Shown: one piece after another, positions 55,983 to 64,000 of the stretch | Position numbering within the stretch: position 1 is the first letter of the stretch | Layout of the letters: each line of letters opens with the position of its first letter | Source of the DNA: Novipirellula caenicola | Lineage (GTDB): Bacteria > Planctomycetota > Planctomycetia > Pirellulales > Pirellulaceae | Reading direction: 5' to 3' | DNA length: 64,000 bases | NCBI RefSeq assembly: GCF_039545035.1 | Contig: NZ_BAABRO010000022.1 | Span: 33,512-97,511 of the forward strand | Position numbers and translations under genes: made by a program | The notes under the pieces: generated by a model | Told to the model about the DNA's origin: nothing | What the model saw: the letters and a program-made list of their open reading frames with translations, nothing else | The model's database searches: none

Positions 55983-57377
55983 ATGGATCCCAAATCATTA
56001 ATTCACCGTTACCTGATCGGCGAGGTCAGCGAATCCGAAGCCGCCGAACTGGATCGTTTGTTGGAAGCGGATTCCGATTTGCGCCGCGAGTTTGTGATTG
56101 CGGCCGCGATGGATACGGGACTTCGTGAAGTCGCGTTTGAACAGGCCATCGATGACGTGGTCGATCCGGCACGTGAATCAGCAGGAACAACGACGACCGA
56201 GAGCGCGGGCAAGGTGTCTGCGGGTAAAAATGGATTGCCATCGATCGTGCTCGTCACCGCTGCATCGATACTAGCGATTTTCTTCGTTGCACCCGCTTGG
56301 ATTTTCCCACAGTCCGAGGACTCCGCCACGGTCGCAACGCTGCTGTCGGCAGAGAATGCCGCCTGGGAAAGTTCGCTGCCAACCACCCCTGGATCCGAGT
56401 TGGCTCCAGGGTTGATGAAATTGGTGGCCGGAATCGCCACGGTCCAGTTTCGTTCGGGTGCCGAGGTGATGATCGAAGCGCCGGCAAATTTGGTTTTGAT
56501 CTCGCCAATGCGAGGCAGACTGCTCGATGGTGCGGCGGTGGTCAGCGTGCCCAAGCCGGCGATCGGCTTCGTTCTCGAAACGCCCGATGGTTACGTCGTC
56601 GATCATGGAACCGAATTCGCCGTCAAAGTCGCTGGCCAAGGGAAACCATCGGCCTTTGAAGTGATTAAAGGCGAGATTTCGGTGCATCTTGTTTCAACCG
56701 GTGAAAACGTGCGGCTAACCGATCGACAGTCCGCTTCGATCTCGGATCAACAACTGACAAGCTTCGACGGCCAGCTACCCGAGGAAACGCTCGAGGCGAC
56801 GCATCAAGTGCTGCGAATTGGAACCGAGGGTCGTGCGACGTCGGTGATTCGCAACAACAAACGCAAAAAACGAAACCATCCCGATTTGCTGATGATCAAA
56901 CGAGGCGCTGCGGGGCCCTGGGATCAACGCGCGTTGTGCGGTTTTGATGTCAGCGATGTTGATTTTACTGCGATGAAAACGGCTCGGTTGCGATTGAATC
57001 TTGTTCCCAGCGGACTCGGTTTCGCGACTCGATTGCCAAAGATCAACCGATTTGCCGTGTATGGGCTCACCAACAAAGCGAAAAGCGATTGGGTGATCGA
57101 AAGTCTTTGGGAGGACGCTCCGGGCCCCGAAGACGGCGTGCTGTTGGGGACGTTCGAGATACCACGAAGCGTGCAACGTGGCAGCTTCGGGATCGAAAAT
57201 GAAACGCTGCTGGAATTCCTAAAGACACATTCGGATTCGCCAGTCACGCTGATTATCGATCGACTAACCGGACAAATTGATGGCGAGGGGCCTGGATTGG
57301 TCCACGCCTTCGCGAGTGATTCGCATCCCGAAGCGTCGGGGCCGATCCTCGAATTTTCACCTCAGCAGAAGAATTAA
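55983..57377 (+). CDS. FecR-like membrane protein, probable anti-sigma factor
   Basis: The 464-residue protein has an N-terminal cytoplasmic anti-sigma-like part (IHRYLIGEVSESEAAELDRL) of about 85 residues, one membrane helix (86-108, PSIVLVTAASILAIFFVAPA) and an extracytoplasmic FecR-type domain about 145-260 (VQFRSGAEVMIEAPANLVLI, VDHGTEFAVKV, KGEISVHLVSTGENVRLTDR). The C-terminal half (LRLNLVPSGLGFATRLPKIN) looks like a beta-rich carbohydrate-binding or disaggregatase-like domain. It probably senses an outside ligand and holds or activates the sigma factor encoded just before it; this is family-based inference. Confidence 0.9.
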   Translation: MDPKSLIHRYLIGEVSESEAAELDRLLEADSDLRREFVIAAAMDTGLREVAFEQAIDDVVDPARESAGTTTTESAGKVSAGKNGLPSIVLVTAASILAIFFVAPAWIFPQSEDSATVATLLSAENAAWESSLPTTPGSELAPGLMKLVAGIATVQFRSGAEVMIEAPANLVLISPMRGRLLDGAAVVSVPKPAIGFVLETPDGYVVDHGTEFAVKVAGQGKPSAFEVIKGEISVHLVSTGENVRLTDRQSASISDQQLTSFDGQLPEETLEATHQVLRIGTEGRATSVIRNNKRKKRNHPDLLMIKRGAAGPWDQRALCGFDVSDVDFTAMKTARLRLNLVPSGLGFATRLPKINRFAVYGLTNKAKSDWVIESLWEDAPGPEDGVLLGTFEIPRSVQRGSFGIENETLLEFLKTHSDSPVTLIIDRLTGQIDGEGPGLVHAFASDSHPEASGPILEFSPQQKN

Positions 57378-57383
57378 AACTGT

Positions 57384-60077
57384 ATGTCGTCTTTAGATTT
57401 TATTCGTATCGATTGCTCACGCTCTCTTAGCGGTGCGGCGCAAGCCGTCTGGTTCGCGGCTAATGACCAACGCGAAATTCCGGAGAGTTTGCAACCAGGC
57501 GCCAAGCGAAACCAAACGACGGGCACCATCGCGTGTACCCTGTTTGCGATCTTGTTCGCTTGCACATACGGACCGGTAAGCTCGGCCGCCGAACCGTCGG
57601 CAACGCCCGCCGTCATGCCCGCCAAACACGCCACCGTCTTTAAACAGTACTGTTACGATTGCCACGACTCGGGAGCCGAAGAAGGCGGAGTCAATCTCGA
57701 AGACATCTCATTCGACATCGCGCGCAATATCGAAACCGCCGAACGATGGCAAAAGATTCTGAACGCAATCAACTCTGGCGAAATGCCGCCTGAGGATAGT
57801 GAGCCGATTTCGGACAAAGCCAAGATCGATTTTCTCGAGGACTTGTCAACGCGAATGGTGGTCGCTCGCAAATTGCTTAGCGACACCGGTGGCGAGATCA
57901 CAATGCGGCGATTGAATCGACGCGAGTACCAAAACACAATCGAAGCTCTGCTCGGGGTACGTCCGGATGTATCGAGTCTGCCGGATGATCAAGCGACCGC
58001 GGGGTTTGACACCGTCGGGGCGTCACTGTTTTTCTCGAGTGACCAACTGGAAAACTATCTCGCCACCGCCAAGGCGACGCTGCAATTGGCTTTGGCAAAC
58101 CCTCGCACAGTGAAATCGCGAACCGTTCGCATCGAGCCCGAAGAGGAATACACCCCACACTACGCTAACGCGCTCGCGGCGCTGCAGGACAACATCAAAC
58201 GGGCAACCGCGTGGAAGTCGCAGTCAGAGAAACCGGCATCGGAATTTGGTTTCCTTGACGAATACGCCGCGAAGAAAAGTCTTGAAAACAGCAAGAAATG
58301 GGCTCCGCAACTTGAACAGTATCTGGCGCGTCCCGAAACGAAAACCGGCGCGACGTTGATCCTGACGATCAAAGATGGGGGCTACACGAAAATCAAATTT
58401 CCTGCGTTGGGGCCTGAGAATGCAGGCAACTATACGATCCGGCTTCGCGCTGCGGCGTACCCCGATGCCGATCCTCGCTTTCAATACGTCGAGTTTTCGT
58501 CTGGTTTTGGCAGTGGTCGCAAACATCTGGGATGGCGAAAGGTCACCGGGACGCTCGAGGAACCTGAATTGATCACGTTTCCGATCGAACATCAGCCTGG
58601 CGAAAAAATGCAGATTTGGGTGCACCAACGTAGCCACCAAGATCGCGGAGACAAGAATCTATGGACCATCGATCAACAAAACAATGGAATCGGTACACCG
58701 CCCGGCGTCTGGATCGATTGGGCTGAATTGGTGGGATCTGAACCGGATCCGAACGGCGCGGCAACCATCGCCGCGAGAAAACGAATTTTGCCGGGAAAAC
58801 CGAGCGACCTTAGCGATGAGCGTTACGCCAAGAAAGTGCTTCACGACTTTGCCGTGCGTGCTTTCCGAGGCGAATCGCCCAGCGATGACTATTTGAATCG
58901 TTTGGTTCAACAATACGAGACCAATCGTGCCAAAGGGATGACGTCGACCGATGCAATGATCGGCCCGCTTTCAATCATCCTGTCCTCGCCCAGTTTCCTG
59001 TATATGGTCGAATCGACAGGCAACGATGGATCCCCCGAATTGACCGACGCTGAACTTGCCGTTCGGCTGTCATATTTTTTGTGGAGCGAGTCGCCCGATC
59101 AGGAACTGATGTCGGTGGCCCGCAGCGGTCAACTCTCGCAGCCTCGTGTTCTGTTTGCGCAAACAGAACGACTGCTGGCCGATCCGCGTGCAGATCGTTT
59201 TGTTCGCGGCTTTGTGCATCAATGGTTGCAGATGGAACGTTTGGACATGTTCCAATTTGACGGTGTCCAGTTTCCTTCGTTCGATAACGCCGTGCGTGCC
59301 AATGCGCGTGAAGAGATCTTTGCGACCGTACACCACATGCTCGCCGAAAAATTGCCACTCGGGACGCTGTTGAAATCCGATTTCCTCGTCGTCAATGATG
59401 TCATGGCCGATTACTACGGTGTGCCAAACGTGGATGGCCACGAATTCCGCAAAGTCAACCTTCCTGCGGATTCACGTCGCGGCGGATTGCTCGGCACCGC
59501 GGCGGTGGCCGCGATGGGATCTGACGGGCTGCGATCCTCACCCGTCGAACGAGGCGCTTGGGTGCTTCGTCATCTGCTAAACGATCCACCGCCACCCGCA
59601 CCGCCGAACGTGCCACAACTCAGTCGGCTGGCCGGCGAAGTTTTGTCGGCTCGCGAATTGACCAAGGCACATCAAGAAGAACCACAATGTGCCCAGTGTC
59701 ACCAAAAGATCGATCCGATCGGTTTTGCGCTGGAAAGTTTCGATGCTTCCGGAATGTGGCGTGATGTGGAAACTGTGATGGTTGGCGAACGCAAAAAGAA
59801 ACGGGCCGTCGAATTCGAGATCGACGGCAGCGGACGCCTACCCAGCGGTGAGCAATTTGCAAATTATCAAGAATTACGCGACGCGGTGGCAAAACACGAG
59901 GACGACTTTGCCATGGGATTAACCGAAGCGTTAATCGAATACGGACTCGGACGCCCCTACGGGTTTACCGACCAGGACCTTGCCAACCAAATCCTCGAGT
60001 ATGCAAAGGCCAATGACTACGAGTTAAGCGTTTTCATTCACGCGTTGGTCCAATCAAAACCATTTAAAACGAAGTAA
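57384..60077 (+). CDS. DUF1592/DUF1587-family c-type cytochrome-like exported protein
   Basis: The 897-residue frame contains a cytochrome-like N-terminal domain (QYCYDCHDSGAEEGGVNLED), DUF1587 (MRRLNRREYQNTIEALLGV), a carbohydrate-binding-like middle, DUF1595 (FAVRAFRGESPSDDYLNRLV), DUF1592 (VRLSYFLWSESPDQELMSVA), DUF1588 and DUF1585, and a second CAQCH motif (CAQCHQKIDPIGFALESFDA). The first 35 residues are not typical: they are encoded in part by a dispersed hairpin repeat, and a normal signal peptide (GTIACTLFAILFACTYGPVS) only begins after them. A TTG at 57489 would give an 862-residue protein with a standard signal. The gene follows the FecR stop by six bases. Confidence 0.9.
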   Translation: MSSLDFIRIDCSRSLSGAAQAVWFAANDQREIPESLQPGAKRNQTTGTIACTLFAILFACTYGPVSSAAEPSATPAVMPAKHATVFKQYCYDCHDSGAEEGGVNLEDISFDIARNIETAERWQKILNAINSGEMPPEDSEPISDKAKIDFLEDLSTRMVVARKLLSDTGGEITMRRLNRREYQNTIEALLGVRPDVSSLPDDQATAGFDTVGASLFFSSDQLENYLATAKATLQLALANPRTVKSRTVRIEPEEEYTPHYANALAALQDNIKRATAWKSQSEKPASEFGFLDEYAAKKSLENSKKWAPQLEQYLARPETKTGATLILTIKDGGYTKIKFPALGPENAGNYTIRLRAAAYPDADPRFQYVEFSSGFGSGRKHLGWRKVTGTLEEPELITFPIEHQPGEKMQIWVHQRSHQDRGDKNLWTIDQQNNGIGTPPGVWIDWAELVGSEPDPNGAATIAARKRILPGKPSDLSDERYAKKVLHDFAVRAFRGESPSDDYLNRLVQQYETNRAKGMTSTDAMIGPLSIILSSPSFLYMVESTGNDGSPELTDAELAVRLSYFLWSESPDQELMSVARSGQLSQPRVLFAQTERLLADPRADRFVRGFVHQWLQMERLDMFQFDGVQFPSFDNAVRANAREEIFATVHHMLAEKLPLGTLLKSDFLVVNDVMADYYGVPNVDGHEFRKVNLPADSRRGGLLGTAAVAAMGSDGLRSSPVERGAWVLRHLLNDPPPPAPPNVPQLSRLAGEVLSARELTKAHQEEPQCAQCHQKIDPIGFALESFDASGMWRDVETVMVGERKKKRAVEFEIDGSGRLPSGEQFANYQELRDAVAKHEDDFAMGLTEALIEYGLGRPYGFTDQDLANQILEYAKANDYELSVFIHALVQSKPFKTK
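57429..57475. repeat. Dispersed hairpin repeat, partial copy 3, inside an open frame
   Basis: AGCGGTGCGGCGCAAGCCGT followed by CTGGTTCGCGGC matches the first half of the repeats at 6831 and 30486. It lies within the annotated 5' part of the DUF1592 frame, encoding the SLSGAAQAVWFAA segment that does not fit a signal peptide. Confidence 0.55.
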
Positions 60078-60093
60078 CGCCTGAGGCGATGTG

Positions 60094-60189
60094 ACAGAGG
60101 GACAGAGGGACAGAGGGACAGAGGGATTGAGGGATTGAGGGATTGAGGGATTGAGGGATTGAGGGATTGAGGGATTGAGGGATTGAGGG
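60094..60189 (+). repeat. 8-bp microsatellite (12 units) abutting a start codon
   Basis: Four copies of ACAGAGGG (60094-60125) are followed by eight perfect copies of ATTGAGGG (60126-60189). The array ends eight bases before the ATG of the next gene, so the AGGG of the last units forms or replaces its ribosome-binding site. GGG recurs every eight bases on the plus strand. Confidence 0.97.
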
Positions 60190-60197
60190 ATTTGGCG

Positions 60198-60650
60198 ATG
60201 GAAGAACGAAAGAAAACGATTCACAAACATACGGACCTCGATGTCTACAAATTCAGTTTTGCATCAGCAATGCGGCTATTTGAACTGAGCCGAAAATTCC
60301 CTTTGGAAGAGCGGTATTCGCTGACGGACCAATGTCGACGCTCTTCACGATCTGTCGCCGCCAACATCGCGGAAGCTTGGCGGAAGCGTCGGTACCCGGC
60401 GGCGTTTGTTGCAAAATTGTCTGACTCCGAAGCGGAAGCGGCGGAAACGCAAACATGGTTGCAATTTGCGGTGGAGTGCAAGTACCTCGACGCCGACGTC
60501 GCGCGAGAACTTTATTGTGAATACGACAAGATCATCGGAATGTTAGTGAACATGATCAAAAATCCAGACAGTTGGCGTCTTAAACCAGATGAAAAACGAA
60601 AGCCCAACACCATCGAATCACACGAATCGCTTAACACGGAAAACGAATAA
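60198..60650 (+). CDS. Four-helix-bundle protein (S23/AvD-like family)
   Basis: The 150-residue protein matches the four-helix-bundle family first known from 23S rRNA intervening sequences: DLDVYKFSFASAMRLFELSR, KFPLEERYSLTDQCRRSSRS, VAANIAEAWRKRRYPAAFVA, and SEAEAAETQTWLQFAVECKY. Related proteins include the AvD accessory protein of diversity-generating retroelements, which binds nucleic acid; no reverse transcriptase is present here. In planctomycetes such genes are often found alone between metabolic genes. The ATG at 60198 is preferred over TTG codons inside the upstream repeats. The stop overlaps the next ATG by one base (TAATG). Confidence 0.9.
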   Translation: MEERKKTIHKHTDLDVYKFSFASAMRLFELSRKFPLEERYSLTDQCRRSSRSVAANIAEAWRKRRYPAAFVAKLSDSEAEAAETQTWLQFAVECKYLDADVARELYCEYDKIIGMLVNMIKNPDSWRLKPDEKRKPNTIESHESLNTENE

Positions 60651-62020
60651 TGAAAATGCGAACCAACCATAAAAAGCACTCTGAAACTCTCTCCCCCATC
60701 CCCCAACCTTCTGTCGCTCCGTCCCGGCTGTCGCGACGCGGTGTGCTTCGGAGTGCCAGCACGCTGGTCACGTTGCCGTTTCTTGAATCATTCGGCTTTC
60801 GCCGGTTTGCCTCGGCCGCCACGCCCACGTCAACCACGCCCCCAAAGCGGATGATTTTTCTCGGGATGGGCTTCGGCGTGACCGCCGACCGTTGGTATCC
60901 CGACGTCAACACCGTCGGTGAGAAATACGAGCTGCCGACGGTGTTGAAACCGCTCGCCCGGCATCAAAAAGACATCACGATCATCCAAAATCTGATGCAT
61001 CAATATTCCGCCGACGGGCACTCTGGCAGCACGTTTTGGCTGACCGGTGCGAACCGTTACGCGATTCCAGGGCAAAGTTTTCACAATACCATTTCGGTCG
61101 ACCAAGTTGCCGCCGAAGTGCTTGGCGAAAAGACTCGCTTTACCTCGATTCAACTCGCCGCCAAAGGAGCCGCGAATGATGGTCATGGCCCTGGTTCCTC
61201 ACTCGCCTGGAACCGCTCGGGCAAGCCGGTCGCCGGACTCGATACACCCGTCGCGGCGTTTCATCGTCTGTTCTCCAATGACACGACACCGCTAGCCGAG
61301 CGGCAACAGCGGCTCAATGAACAACGCAGCGTGCTGGACACCGTGCTGGCGGATGCCAAGTCGGTCGGCCGTAAAATCAATCGCACCGACTCACAGAAAC
61401 TGGATGAATATTTGCAATCGGTTCGTGAGATCGAAGTGCGTCTGGCCAAAGAGGAAGCTTGGCTGGGCGTCGAAAAGAAATCGCCCAAGGACAAAGTGCG
61501 AGAACCCAAGGAATCACTCGAAGGCGTCGAGGAAATTCGCATGATGTACGACATCATGGTGGCCGCGATGCAAGTCGATGCCACACGGGTATTCACCTAT
61601 CGCATGCCCGTCGATTCGATGATCGCAAGTCTCGGCGCGACAATGAGTGCCCATAGCATGAGCCACTATTCCGAAGGCGAACGACGAACGGTTTCGGAAA
61701 CTCGCGATAAAACGCACGCCAAACTGCTTGCCGAGTTCATCGATAAACTCAAGGCGTCGAAGGAACCCGATGGCTCAAGTCTGTTTGACCATGTCGCGTT
61801 AACGATCGGAACCAACCTCAGTTCGGTGCACACGCTAAAAAATTGCCCCACGTTGATCGCGGGCGGCGGTGCTGGGTTCAAGCAAGGACGCCACCTCGTG
61901 ATGAGCGATCCGAAGACACCGCTCTGTAACCTCTGGCTCAGTACACTGCGGGGCACCGGAATCAACGCCACATCGTTCGGCGATTCCACCGGCCTAATCG
62001 ACGAGCTGTTCACCGCCTAA
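60650..62020 (+). CDS. DUF1552-family exported protein
   Basis: The 456-residue protein has a Tat-like leader (SRLSRRGVLRSASTLVTLPF) and DUF1552 features: RMIFLGMGFGVTADRWYPDV, DITIIQNLMHQYSADGHSGS, TISVDQVAAEVLGEKTRFTS, LDEYLQSVREIEVRLAKEEA and SLFDHVALTIGTNLSSVHTL. It is the usual companion of the DUF1592 protein at 57384, although here a four-helix-bundle gene is inserted between them. The one-base overlap with that gene suggests translational coupling. Confidence 0.92.
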   Translation: MKMRTNHKKHSETLSPIPQPSVAPSRLSRRGVLRSASTLVTLPFLESFGFRRFASAATPTSTTPPKRMIFLGMGFGVTADRWYPDVNTVGEKYELPTVLKPLARHQKDITIIQNLMHQYSADGHSGSTFWLTGANRYAIPGQSFHNTISVDQVAAEVLGEKTRFTSIQLAAKGAANDGHGPGSSLAWNRSGKPVAGLDTPVAAFHRLFSNDTTPLAERQQRLNEQRSVLDTVLADAKSVGRKINRTDSQKLDEYLQSVREIEVRLAKEEAWLGVEKKSPKDKVREPKESLEGVEEIRMMYDIMVAAMQVDATRVFTYRMPVDSMIASLGATMSAHSMSHYSEGERRTVSETRDKTHAKLLAEFIDKLKASKEPDGSSLFDHVALTIGTNLSSVHTLKNCPTLIAGGGAGFKQGRHLVMSDPKTPLCNLWLSTLRGTGINATSFGDSTGLIDELFTA

Positions 62021-62038
62021 AATGTGGGATACGATCCC

Positions 62039-62204
62039 GTAGCGAAACTCGCCAAGAGTTTCGTCGTCCCTGTGTGGAATTGGCTTCCAGCCTGTCATCA
62101 GCCCTCCCAAATCCACACTTCGGTGGTGAGCCGTGGGCCGTAAGGCACCGGGTAATGCACGGGACCCGGCCGCTTACGCGTCACGGCTCAGTAAATCAAC
62201 TACA
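62039..62204. repeat. Single diverged copy of the 167-bp unit
   Basis: The segment opens GTAGCGAAACTCGCCAAGAG, has a replaced middle, then continues GGTGAGCCGTGGGCCGTAAG, the hairpin CCGGGTAATGCACGGGACCCGG split by a loop, and CGGCTCAGTAAATCAAC. It matches the units at 35264-35764. It lies between the DUF1552 stop and the sulfatase start; an upstream GTG in it extends the sulfatase frame artificially. Confidence 0.88.
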
Positions 62205-62255
62205 ATAAACTTTTCGAATTTCTCCTCCTCTTCCCGCCCCCTCGCAGCAATCATC

Positions 62256-63740
62256 ATGAGAACTTCACGCGGTTCCATTCACTTTGCGGTGCTCGTTTGC
62301 ACAGCAATCCTTTGCAACACGTCCACGGCAAAATCACCTCCGAACGTGCTGATCATCCAGACCGACGAGCACAATTTCCGAACGCTCGGTGCCTATCGAG
62401 ACACGCTGCCGCCGGAACAAGCGTTCGTCTGGGGTGACGACGCCGTGGTCCAGACACCGTCCATTGATTCGATCGCCGAACGCGGCGTCATCTGCACCTC
62501 GTTCTACGCCACCAGCCCCGTTTGTACCCCGTCGCGTGCCGCATTCTTTTCGGGGATCCCACCGCACAAAACCGGTGCGCACTCCAATGACCAACCTTAT
62601 CGCAGCGACATCGTTACGTTTGCCGAAGTGCTTCGGCGTGACGGGTATGCGACCGGCTATGCGGGCAAATGGCATCTCGATGGGCCCGGTAAACCGCAAT
62701 GGGCACCGAAGCGGCAATTCGGTTTTGCCGACAATCGATTTATGTTCAACCGCGGCCATTGGAAGAATTTGGAACTGACCGATTCCGGGCCGCAAGTCGG
62801 TGCACGCGATGATAAGGGCAACCCCAGTTACAATGTCGACGACGCGGACGAACAAACCTTTGCGACCGATTGGTTGGCCGATCGCGCCGTCGACTTCATC
62901 CGCAAACACGCCGATGAACCTTTTTGTTACCACCTAAGTATTCCTGATCCCCACGGACCCAATACCGTCCGCGAACCGTACGACACGATGTTTGCTGACA
63001 TGGTGATTCGGCCGCCATTGTCATTTTCGATGAGCCGTGATAACCCCGCTTGGGCAGCGGCAACCGGCAAGAATGCGACACTCAAATTCAATCCCTCGCT
63101 GATGCAACTCTATTTCGGAATGGTGCGTTGCATTGATGACAATGTCGGCAAGATCTTAAAAACGCTCGACGAACTTGAATTAACCAGCAACACCGTCATC
63201 GTCTTTACTTCGGATCATGGGGACCTGTGTTACGAACACGGCCGATTGAACAAAGGAAATCCCTACGAAGGAAGTGCCAAAATCCCCATGCTGATCGCCG
63301 CCCCTGGAATCATCCCGCCGGGAACCCGTGTCGACCAAGCATTTGGAACCGTCGACTTTGCGCCGACCCTGTTAGGACTACTTGGTAAGCAAGCACCCGA
63401 GTCCGTCGAAGGCCGCGATGCGTCGGAATTGTTTTCTGGAAAGGCCCAGCAAAACCTGGATGAGGTCGCGATCCTTCAATCATCGGGTTTAAAGCCCTCG
63501 TGGTTCGCTGTGATCAATGATCGCTTCAAACTTGTCTTGTCGGTTTCCGAACGTCCTTGGCTATTTGATCTGCAGCAGGATCCTGACGAGCTGCGAAACT
63601 CGATCGACGCGTCTGGAAACAAGCAAGTGGTTCGAGAATTGGCGGCTGCGCTGCAGGATTATGTGTCAAAGCAAGACGCAAGTTTTCTTCACAACAAGAT
63701 CGAACTGCAGTTACGCGAACTCACATCCAACGAAGGCTGA
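62256..63740 (+). CDS. Sulfatase (type I, formylglycine-dependent)
   Basis: The 494-residue exported protein has a signal peptide (HFAVLVCTAILCNTSTAKS) and the type I sulfatase core: metal-binding Asp37 in VLIIQTDEHN, the Cys-type formylglycine motif CTPSR with Cys90 in SPVCTPSRAAFFSG, GYATGYAGKWHLDGPG and VIVFTSDHGDLCYEHG. Cys90 must be oxidised by a formylglycine-generating enzyme, which is not in this window. Planctomycetes have many sulfatases for sulfated algal polysaccharides, so that substrate class is likely, though not shown. The ATG at 62256 is chosen; a GTG at 62133 lies inside a dispersed repeat. Confidence 0.94.
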   Translation: MRTSRGSIHFAVLVCTAILCNTSTAKSPPNVLIIQTDEHNFRTLGAYRDTLPPEQAFVWGDDAVVQTPSIDSIAERGVICTSFYATSPVCTPSRAAFFSGIPPHKTGAHSNDQPYRSDIVTFAEVLRRDGYATGYAGKWHLDGPGKPQWAPKRQFGFADNRFMFNRGHWKNLELTDSGPQVGARDDKGNPSYNVDDADEQTFATDWLADRAVDFIRKHADEPFCYHLSIPDPHGPNTVREPYDTMFADMVIRPPLSFSMSRDNPAWAAATGKNATLKFNPSLMQLYFGMVRCIDDNVGKILKTLDELELTSNTVIVFTSDHGDLCYEHGRLNKGNPYEGSAKIPMLIAAPGIIPPGTRVDQAFGTVDFAPTLLGLLGKQAPESVEGRDASELFSGKAQQNLDEVAILQSSGLKPSWFAVINDRFKLVLSVSERPWLFDLQQDPDELRNSIDASGNKQVVRELAAALQDYVSKQDASFLHNKIELQLRELTSNEG

Positions 63741-64000
63741 GTCGAGACGAAGCCAACGGCAATGACCTTTCCGCCGACGAAGCAGACTGCTGAATTGGTA
63801 CGACGTCACCTCGCGTAAGTTAGCCGTTTGAGCCAACGCGGTGAAGCATTTTATGTCGGCAAACGACTTCTTCGTAGCTACGCTGCTCCGAAAACGGCAT
63901 CCGGTAATTTGCTGGGTGCGGGCAGACCGATAGCGATGGCTCTTATGGACAAGGCCTTAAATATCGGCTTGTGGATTATTTGTGTTTAGGTGACGTGACG

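Noticed and set aside
60094..60189. TTG codons inside the microsatellite as start sites of the four-helix-bundle gene
   Set aside because: An ATG at 60198 gives the expected domain start; the repeats would add only repeat-coded residues.

Overview
The window looks like chromosomal DNA of a planctomycete, most like the marine Pirellulaceae (Rhodopirellula type). This is inferred from gene content: two pairs of DUF1592-type cytochromes with DUF1552 proteins, an ECF sigma factor of the Rhodopirellula/Verrucomicrobium kind followed by a FecR-like membrane protein, several serine/threonine kinases and PP2C phosphatases, a sulfatase, a stand-alone double-AP2 protein, and mostly poor Shine-Dalgarno signals with long intergenic spaces. 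No database search was possible; names rest on motifs read in the translations.

Layout. 1-9.9 kb: signalling and envelope genes (partial REC/HD-GYP regulator, a large LamG/propeller/phosphoesterase protein, a DUF4349 lipoprotein, thymidylate kinase, a PAS-rich histidine kinase overlapping its response regulator). 10-13.3 kb: two genes that fit carotenoid end-group chemistry (CrtI-type desaturase and aldehyde dehydrogenase). 13.8-20.5 kb: two PP2C phosphatases, NAD(P)HX epimerase, FmdB zinc ribbon, gamma-glutamylcyclotransferase-like protein, MgtC/DUF4010 membrane protein, a small lipoprotein and an ECF sigma factor. 20.8-35.2 kb: a kinase with TolB-like/TPR tail, a three-gene PilM-type operon whose last two proteins carry Met/Gly-rich tracts, a large protein with GH38-like features, and a second kinase. 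35.2-41.2 kb: a 167-bp tandem array, a type III polyketide synthase, the AP2 protein, a long region without a clear gene, and a Tat-exported PhoD phosphatase. 41.5-50.7 kb: small exported proteins and transporters (RND/MMPL, MFS, Ca2+/Na+ exchanger, and NhaD broken by a one-base frameshift). 50.9-63.7 kb: a divergent cluster of DUF1552/DUF1592 genes around sigma factor and FecR genes, ending in a sulfatase.

How the genes may work together. The right-hand cluster resembles planctomycete loci in which a sigma/FecR pair accompanies exported c-type-cytochrome-like and DUF1552 proteins plus a sulfatase, perhaps for sulfated-polysaccharide use; substrate and reaction are unknown. The PilM-like operon probably encodes an inner-membrane assembly platform related to type IV pilus or type II secretion systems.

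The window also carries several families of short dispersed repeats (a 167-bp hairpin unit, a 16-20-bp-stem hairpin, a 38-bp array, an 8-bp satellite and an approximately 80-bp hairpin). Several touch gene starts and can mislead start-codon choice. I found no tRNA, rRNA, CRISPR array, intact insertion sequence or prophage.
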